Shown here: in pieces, positions 7,517 through 12,498 of the stretch
Layout: each line of letters opens with the position of its first letter
Position numbering within the stretch: position 1 is the stretch's first letter
Assembly (NCBI GenBank): GCA_002887195.1
Contig: PJAB01001456.1
Span: 1-14,355 of the forward strand
DNA: 14,355 nt
DNA from: Chrysochromulina parva
Taxonomy: Eukaryota > Haptophyta > Prymnesiales > Chrysochromulinaceae
Direction: 5' to 3'
Program-made: the position numbers and the translations under genes
Notes under the pieces: generated by a model
What the model was told of the DNA's origin: nothing
Database searches by the model: none
Seen by the model: the letters and a program-made list of their open reading frames with translations, nothing else

Positions 7517-8416
7517 CTACTTGGACTTAGACGACTCCCTTTTTTGCTCCGCTTCATTCTCCTCGGCCGATATCCGCGCCGCGACGAGGATGAGATGGAA
7601 GCCGAATTCGGTCTGGACGGGCCCCTGCACCACGCCAATCGGTGCCGACCAGCACACCTCGTCGAAGGCGGGCACCATCTCCCCGGGCGCGATGACGCCA
7701 AGCGAGCCACCGCTCTTGCTCGAGGGACAGGTGCTGTGCTCCTTGGCCAACTCGCCAAATTTGATAAAGAGGCCCTGTTGGTTGAGCCCCGCGGCGGCCA
7801 GCGTGTCGAGGTCCTTCTTGAGCTTGGCGCACAGGTTCTTGTCAGACATGAGGATGTGGCACGCGTGCGCCGTCTTGCCGCTCACCACGCCACCGGTGAA
7901 GTAAAAGTAGAGTGCGACCATCGTGCTGCCCGCGATGATGAACAACTGATACTGGTCGAGAAGCTTGTCGAGCATCGATTCCTCGAGGATCTCGAGCATC
8001 TCCAAATCGAAGATGATCGTGGCGTCCCCCGGAATGCCAATGTGAACGTTGCCGCGGGAACCGTAGGCGAGCTTGGATGGGATGTAGAGCTTCCAGCGGT
8101 CGCCCGGCGACATGAGCTCCAGAGCTTCAGTCCAGCCTGCAATGACATCGGCCGGGGCAAAGATCGCCGAGCTCATATCCTCTCCATCTTGCGAAGAATC
8201 GAAAACGGTCCCATCAATCAGCGTGCCAGTGTACCGACATTTGCACTTCTGGTGATTTGTGGGCTTGCGCGTCTCGTCCCACGGAGCGCTCTCGATGATC
8301 GTGTACTGGAGACCGGAGGGAAGCTGAACGACGCTCTTCTTTTTGGCGTTCTCGCGAAGCCACGCATCGTCACACAGGCCCGCTCCAGCGAGCAGGGCCA
8401 GCACAAGCGCCCGCAT
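7517..8416 (-). CDS. Signal peptide-FKBP-TM-parvulin dual peptidyl-prolyl isomerase, paralogue 1
   Basis: This gene encodes 299 residues from the ATG at 8414-8416 to a TAG at 7517-7519. ATGs also exist at 8425 and 8557, but the chosen one gives a clean signal peptide (MRALVLALLAGAGLC) matching paralogue 2. The FKBP domain spans about 35-145: Tyr62 in YTGTLIDGTVFDSS, VIAGW, then PSKLAYG and GDATIIFDLEML, with Asp in place of the FKBP12 His87. A transmembrane helix lies at about 156-175 (LFIIAGSTMVALYFYF). A parvulin domain spans about 182-281, with His187 (ACHILM), Cys230 in STCPSSKSGGSLG, and His274 in GPVQTEFGFHLILV. The C-terminus is charged. Predicted topology puts the FKBP domain in the lumen and the parvulin domain in the cytosol. 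Both folds catalyse cis-trans isomerisation of X-Pro bonds. It is tandem with paralogue 2 (9036-10001). Confidence 0.88.
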   Translation of the reverse strand: MRALVLALLAGAGLCDDAWLRENAKKKSVVQLPSGLQYTIIESAPWDETRKPTNHQKCKCRYTGTLIDGTVFDSSQDGEDMSSAIFAPADVIAGWTEALELMSPGDRWKLYIPSKLAYGSRGNVHIGIPGDATIIFDLEMLEILEESMLDKLLDQYQLFIIAGSTMVALYFYFTGGVVSGKTAHACHILMSDKNLCAKLKKDLDTLAAAGLNQQGLFIKFGELAKEHSTCPSSKSGGSLGVIAPGEMVPAFDEVCWSAPIGVVQGPVQTEFGFHLILVAARISAEENEAEQKRESSKSK

Positions 8417-8560
8417 GGGATACATCGACGGACGCGTTGTCAGGTGCAGATGGTAGGCAAAATCTGAGACGGCCCGCGCGGGTCTGTCGGAGGTCTCCCG
8501 CGGGAGGGAGCGCAAAAGGCGAGCGCCGCGAAGACTTTCGGGCCATTCTGCGGTCATGTA

Positions 8561-8580
8561 AAGTCAAGTCAAGTCAAGTC
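8561..8580. repeat. (AAGTC)4 tandem repeat
   Basis: Four exact copies of the pentamer aagtc lie directly upstream of the longest possible FKBP-parvulin frame, about 145 bases 5' of the chosen start. This is a microsatellite of unknown role. Confidence 0.9.
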
Positions 8581-8691
8581 GGTCCAGAACGGTTACTTGT
8601 ACGTCTCATGTTGTGAGTCGCTCAACAAACGACCACAGATTCAAAATTTCAAATATGTCACCAACTTAGTAATGCTTAGTGTTACAATGCG

Positions 8692-8713
8692 AGAGTCTCT
8701 TGCAAGAGTCTCT
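8692..8713. promoter_or_regulatory. 22-base palindrome with CTTGCAAG core upstream of FKBP-parvulin paralogue 1
   Basis: The core ctcttgcaagag at 8697-8708 is a perfect palindrome. Symmetry continues to 8692 and 8713 with a single mismatched pair (8696/8709). The 10-mer agagtctctt is also directly repeated at 8692-8701 and 8705-8714. It lies about 280 bases upstream of the chosen ATG. It could be a dimeric factor site or a small cruciform; no experimental support. Confidence 0.35.
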
Positions 8714-9035
8714 TAGGATTCTTAGTGTAAGTGTTAGAGACCATCGTGATTGGTGTGAAAAGGCACATGGCGCGCTCGCCTCGCTCACTCAAGTAGTGCT
8801 GTGAAACGTGTCTCTCTGATATTCCAGTTGTATCCATGCCAACTCTTCAGTCCTCACTCCTCAGTTCTGTGTCCTTTGGGCATGTAGTACATTTACATGA
8901 GAAGGAGAACTCCCATGAGAACTCCTCGGGCCTTGGCATCATGCTCATGCATGCTCCTTGGCTCTGGCGTCCGCTTTCGATCAGCAGCTTCCTGCAGCTT
9001 CCTGCCGAATGCGGTGACGAACCAGCGTGGCCGCC

Positions 9036-10001
9036 TCACTTGGCCTTCTGCCCCTTGGATCGCTTGGCCTGCTTGACCTGCTCGGCGAGCTCGGCGGGGG
9101 TGGGTGTCTTCGCGACGACGGTGCGGCCCGTCACAGCGTACTCTTTTCGTTCAGTGACGAGGATGAGATGGAAACCGGCGCCAGTTTGAACGGGCCCCTG
9201 CACCACGCCAATCGGTGCCGACCAGCACACCTCGTCGAATTTGGGAGCATTGTTGCCCGGCCCGAAGCTGCCGAGAGAGCCACCTTTCTTGCTCGAAGGG
9301 CACGTGCTGTGCTGCTGGGCGAGCTCTGCGAACTTGTGCTGCACGGTCTCCAGGCTGAGCTCCGAACCGGCCAGGTTGTCCAGCTCCTTCTTCAGCATGG
9401 CGCACACGGCCTCTTCAGCCACGAGAATATGGCTGGCGCTCACCATCTTGCGGCCGCTCGAGCCGTTGTAGTAATAGTAGAGGATGATGATCAGACCGCC
9501 CACCCACATGAACGCCCTGTCCTGAGCCACAGGTAGACCTGTAAACGTGTAGGGTGCTTCGCCGAGCTCGATCAGCTCCAGGTCAAAGATGAGCGTTGCG
9601 TCCGGCGGGATCCCGTCGCTGGTGCCGGTGGGACCGTAGGCGAGCTTGGACGGGATGAAGAGCTTCCAGCGGTCGCCCGGCGACATGAGCTGCAGAGCTT
9701 CGGCCCAGCCTGCGACCGGGACATTGTACGGAACCACTACCTGCGGGATGCCTTTCTCGCGCGTCGAGTCGAAAACGGTCCCATCCGTCAGCGCCACGGT
9801 CCAGTGACATTTGCACTGCTGATCCTTCATGGGCTTCAGGCGGCTGGGCGGAGCGCTCATGATGACCTCGTACTGGACACCGGAAGCAAGCTGGATGACG
9901 CTCTCTCGTGCGGCGTTCTCGCGGAGCCACGCCTCTTCGCGGAGCCACGCTTCTTCACACAGGCACACGCCAGCGAGGAGCGCCAGGACGAGCGAGCGCA
10001 T
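9036..10001 (-). CDS. Signal peptide-FKBP-TM-parvulin dual peptidyl-prolyl isomerase, paralogue 2
   Basis: This gene encodes 321 residues from the ATG at 9999-10001, the first ATG in the frame, to a TGA at 9036-9038. The signal peptide is MRSLVLALLAGVCLC. Next comes a doubled EEAWLR motif. The FKBP domain spans about 39-148 (DGTVFDST, PVAGW, PSKLAYGPTG, PPDATLIFDLELIEL). The usual Tyr of 'YTG' is Trp67 in CHWTVAL, so this FKBP pocket is altered relative to paralogue 1. A transmembrane helix lies at about 162-178 (AFMWVGGLIIILYYYY), followed by basic residues. This fits a lumenal FKBP domain and a cytosolic parvulin domain. The parvulin domain spans about 186-286, with His191 (SHILV), Cys234 (STCPSSKKGGSLG) and His278 (GPVQTGAGFHLILV). 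The tail is Lys-rich. It probably arose by tandem duplication with 7517-8416 and likely serves as a secretory-pathway membrane foldase. Confidence 0.88.
   Translation of the reverse strand: MRSLVLALLAGVCLCEEAWLREEAWLRENAARESVIQLASGVQYEVIMSAPPSRLKPMKDQQCKCHWTVALTDGTVFDSTREKGIPQVVVPYNVPVAGWAEALQLMSPGDRWKLFIPSKLAYGPTGTSDGIPPDATLIFDLELIELGEAPYTFTGLPVAQDRAFMWVGGLIIILYYYYNGSSGRKMVSASHILVAEEAVCAMLKKELDNLAGSELSLETVQHKFAELAQQHSTCPSSKKGGSLGSFGPGNNAPKFDEVCWSAPIGVVQGPVQTGAGFHLILVTERKEYAVTGRTVVAKTPTPAELAEQVKQAKRSKGQKAK
9921..9956 (-). repeat. 18-base in-frame tandem duplication
   Basis: The unit gcggagccacgcctcttc at 9921-9938 is followed immediately by a copy with one change at 9939-9956. On the coding strand it doubles the peptide EEAWLR just after the signal peptide. 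Paralogue 1 has a single copy (DDAWLREN), so this is a recent duplication in paralogue 2. Confidence 0.92.
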
Positions 10002-10165
10002 TGACCGCGAAAGGACCCCGCGCCGATCCCTGCGCACTCTGCGAGACGCAAAGCAACACGTTCGAAAATGGAAAAAACTAAAATTAGGCTGAACACGAGG
10101 TTGAGAACACGCAAGGTCGCGAGGCTGTGGCTGTGGTCAGGCTACGAAAAAGAGCGGCGTCTGAT

Positions 10166-10873
10166 TCAACTTGAGTCGCCAACTTCGACAAAGCGCTCCG
10201 CCTCGTCTTCCGCCTCCTCTTCCATGCCGCCTCTGAGAGCCTCACGTAGCATCGCGGATTGATCTTGATTCCCTTGCATGCGCTCGCGCCTCTCCGAGAT
10301 CTCGGCCTGCCTTGCCTGCTGCCTTGCTCGCAGTTGGGCCTGAAAGTCAGACGACCAAACCAAAGACGCAACGTCCTCACCCTCGCCCTTCTTCTCCTCC
10401 AGAGTACGCGAGAAGCCTTCCACGAAGCGCTCCACGACGACGCTCGGGATCCCAAGAGCAAGGAGCTCAGACGCCACACCAGGAGCCACTTCGCCCCATG
10501 CCTTGGTGGCGCGCAGATACTTACGCCCGAGCAATTTGGTCACCTTGCCGCCAGCCGATGTTATCTGGCCCGCGAGCAAAACGCAAGCCTTGTAACGAGT
10601 GAGAGCCTCTATCCTATCGCTCCCAAGTTCGTGCTCACCTTGCGGGTTGGCATTGGCCCACTCGGCTGATGATTGAAGCCTGTGCGCGTTGCACTGCTTG
10701 AGGGCCACCTTGGCGCAGGTCGTGAGCTGGGCCAGGTCGGGAGGAGGAATTGTGCCGCCGTCCTCAGCTTGTCCGACGAGTGCACCCAAGTAGCTTATGT
10801 AGTTCTTCATCGCATCGGTAATTCGCGGCTCGTCGGCACGCAACTCATCCGCGACCGCATCGAGGTGATCCAT
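10166..10873 (-). CDS. Hypothetical helical protein
   Basis: I do not recognise this family. It encodes 235 residues from the ATG at 10871-10873 to a TGA at 10166-10168; the open frame continues upstream only to a GTG that would overlap the divergent reductase gene. The protein is mostly helical and soluble, with no signal peptide or membrane segment. The N-terminal two thirds contain two helical stretches, ITDAMKNYISYLGALVG and LTRYKACVLLAGQITSAGG. A patch GRKYLRATKAWGEVAPGVAS follows. The last about 60 residues are highly charged: a Gln/Arg-rich segment (LRARQQARQAEISERRERM) and then an acidic end (MEEEAEDEAERF). G/C-ending codon use and lack of internal stops support real coding. It shares a 204-base divergent spacer with the aldo/keto reductase. 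Confidence 0.6.
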   Translation of the reverse strand: MDHLDAVADELRADEPRITDAMKNYISYLGALVGQAEDGGTIPPPDLAQLTTCAKVALKQCNAHRLQSSAEWANANPQGEHELGSDRIEALTRYKACVLLAGQITSAGGKVTKLLGRKYLRATKAWGEVAPGVASELLALGIPSVVVERFVEGFSRTLEEKKGEGEDVASLVWSSDFQAQLRARQQARQAEISERRERMQGNQDQSAMLREALRGGMEEEAEDEAERFVEVGDSS

Positions 10874-11077
10874 CGGGAAGGGAGAGGGAGATAATCCGAG
10901 CACATGGTTGCAATCCGAGCACCACCGAACTTGCAGGAACACGTCTTGTGTCTCTCGGCATTCCAAACAAAATTGGCAACCACGCTCGGTTTCTCGGGAC
11001 CTCCGTGTTTTCGGACAACCAACTTCGCTACGCGCGATCCGTCGGCCCAGCAGGGTACAGCCGCCAGGCGCTTCAAC
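10874..11077. promoter_or_regulatory. Divergent promoter region with 11-base direct repeat
   Basis: This spacer separates the minus-strand hypothetical gene from the plus-strand aldo/keto reductase and probably holds both promoters. The 11-mer aatccgagcac occurs at 10893-10903 and 10912-10922, 19 bases apart, and could bind a factor. A near match to the CTTGCAAG core (cttgcagg) lies at about 10930. If the reductase used the upstream ATG at 10904, most of this region would be coding instead. Confidence 0.4.
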
Positions 11078-11962
11078 ATGCTCAGCTTCTACCACGTCCT
11101 CTCTACCCTCTCCGCCATCCCGAATGTGACCCTGAACAACGGCGTCATCATGCCCATGATCAGCGCTGGCACGTGGCAGTACGACGGGCCGACCGCCGAG
11201 CAGGTCGTCAAGCTGGCGCTATCGCTCGGCTACAATCACATTGACGCAGCCAATGACTACAACAACCAAGTGAGCGTCGGCGCCGGTCTCAAGGGCGTCC
11301 CCCGCTCGTCGTACTTCCTGACAACCAAGATCGACTCGCAGCAGCAGTCAAAAACCGCGTACGATGCGACCATGAAAGACATGGAGCTCAGCCTCACCCA
11401 GTTGGACCTGGACTATGTCGATCTCATGCTCATCCACTTCCCACCGACCGGCAACGACCAGTACTGTGCGGCGATGCAGGAGCAGTGGCGCGCGTGCGAG
11501 GACTTTTACAAGGCCGGTAAGGCGCGCTCGATTGGCGTCAGCAACTACTGCCCGTCGTCTTTCGAGTGCATCCTCAAGACGGCCAACATCACCCCAGCCG
11601 TCAACCAGGTGGAGATCCACGTGGGCATGGGCCCGGACCCCGGCGGCATCATCTCCTACTGCAAGGGCAAGGGCGTGCAAGTCCAGGCCTACTCGCCGCT
11701 CGGCGATGGCTCTTCCGAGCTGATCTCGGGAGATCTCGTCACTGGCATAGGCAAGGCTTACAACAAGACGGGCGCGCAGGTGAGCCTACACTGGGTGTAC
11801 CAGCACGGCATCCCGTTGTCCACGAAGTCGACCAACCCGCAGTACCTCACCGACAATAAGAACGCCGTCTCCGACGATTGGAAATTGAGCGCGCAGGACT
11901 TTGCCACCCTCGACGCCGCCACCTCGCCCAGCGGCCACTACTCGTTCAAGTGCACCAAATAA
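11078..11962 (+). CDS. Aldo/keto reductase
   Basis: This gene encodes 294 residues from the ATG at 11078-11080 to a TAA at 11960-11962. An upstream in-frame ATG at 10904 would add 58 residues of no recognisable character, possibly a transit peptide. The chosen start places the catalytic tetrad at near-canonical positions: Asp56 and Tyr61 (HIDAANDYN), Lys84 (LTTKID) and His120 (LMLIHFPP). Other family marks are GVSNY at 153-157, NQVEIH at 176-181, and QAYSPLGDG. The enzyme should reduce carbonyls to alcohols with NAD(P)H in a TIM barrel; the substrate is not readable. In the cofactor loop (STKSTNPQYLTDN) Lys is kept, but the Arg that usually grips the NADPH 2'-phosphate is Tyr256, so cofactor preference may differ. 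The short MLSFYHVLSTLSA start could be a weak targeting sequence. It is divergent from the hypothetical gene. Confidence 0.9.
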   Translation: MLSFYHVLSTLSAIPNVTLNNGVIMPMISAGTWQYDGPTAEQVVKLALSLGYNHIDAANDYNNQVSVGAGLKGVPRSSYFLTTKIDSQQQSKTAYDATMKDMELSLTQLDLDYVDLMLIHFPPTGNDQYCAAMQEQWRACEDFYKAGKARSIGVSNYCPSSFECILKTANITPAVNQVEIHVGMGPDPGGIISYCKGKGVQVQAYSPLGDGSSELISGDLVTGIGKAYNKTGAQVSLHWVYQHGIPLSTKSTNPQYLTDNKNAVSDDWKLSAQDFATLDAATSPSGHYSFKCTK

Positions 11963-12498
11963 GAAATGACGGGAACGAGTACTCGTTGGGAATGCGGCGA
12001 AGAGACTAGATCGGGAAGAGAGTGCTCCCACCCGGCCCCAGTCGGTGCGTCTCGAACTCTCGATGCAACGGCGCCCCCTGGCAAGCAGATGGATGCAGAC
12101 TGTTTCCGGCTTCACCAGCAGGGGAGTATTTTCGTCGTTTGATTTTGTGCTCGGAACGAACTCGAGTCTTTTCCGGCAAGGGCGTACAACACATAACCCC
12201 TGGCGCGAGAGACAAGCCCTCAGCTAGGTAACAAAGCCAGAGGACCATCGGCCTGCAGGATCCCCTCGTTTCGATGCGTTTGATTGCCCCCTCGTCCCCG
12301 AACGACCCAGGGGGCCTCACGCCGACAGTGTAGGACGGGACGGAGATTCAATATCTCGCAAACTTGGACCGATTTGAACTGTCATCACTCCGCATAGCGT
12401 CCGAGCGACGAAGGAAACCAAAACCTCCACTCCTGGCTCCGCTTCCCTGGCTGGCCGGAGCCGTCAGGTTTCCTCCATAGAAAGCGTGGCCATTTTAG
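11963..12498. other. Intergenic region, no gene seen
   Basis: These 536 bases lie between the reductase stop and the EF-hand/ankyrin start. Open frames up to about 104 codons exist on both strands, but they show no domain, targeting signal or conserved-looking motif. The region presumably holds the reductase 3' end and the promoter and leader of the next gene. The only structured feature found is the hairpin at 12413-12473. Confidence 0.55.
12413..12473 (+). other. Nested inverted repeat in the leader of the EF-hand/ankyrin gene
   Basis: The outer arms ggaaacc (12413-12419) and ggtttcc (12467-12473) pair perfectly. The inner arms ggctccg (12435-12441) and cggagcc (12456-12462) pair perfectly too. 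The interior spacers are unequal (15 and 4 bases). It ends 25 bases before the ATG at 12499, so as RNA it could shape translation initiation. Terminator or chance structure are alternatives. Confidence 0.35.

Larger units (their letters stand above)
8417..9035. other. Intergenic region between the two FKBP-parvulin genes
   Basis: This 619-base stretch is more A/T-rich than the flanking genes, especially 8580-8760. It should hold the promoter and 5' leader of paralogue 1 and the 3' end of paralogue 2. It contains an (AAGTC)4 tandem repeat and a near-perfect 22-base palindrome, listed separately. The 10-mer cagcttcctg is doubled near 8991-9005. I see no gene in it. Confidence 0.55.

Noticed and set aside
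7514..8467. 317-codon plus-strand open frame
   Set aside because: It is antisense to FKBP-parvulin paralogue 1, whose domains are unmistakable on the minus strand; the frame is a by-product of G/C-rich codon use.
8836..9189. 117-codon plus-strand frame
   Set aside because: It overlaps the 3' end of FKBP-parvulin paralogue 2 in antisense and has no recognisable domain.
12006..12320. 104-codon minus-strand and 69-codon plus-strand frames between the reductase and the EF-hand gene
   Set aside because: No domain, targeting signal or recognisable motif, and the frames overlap each other on both strands.
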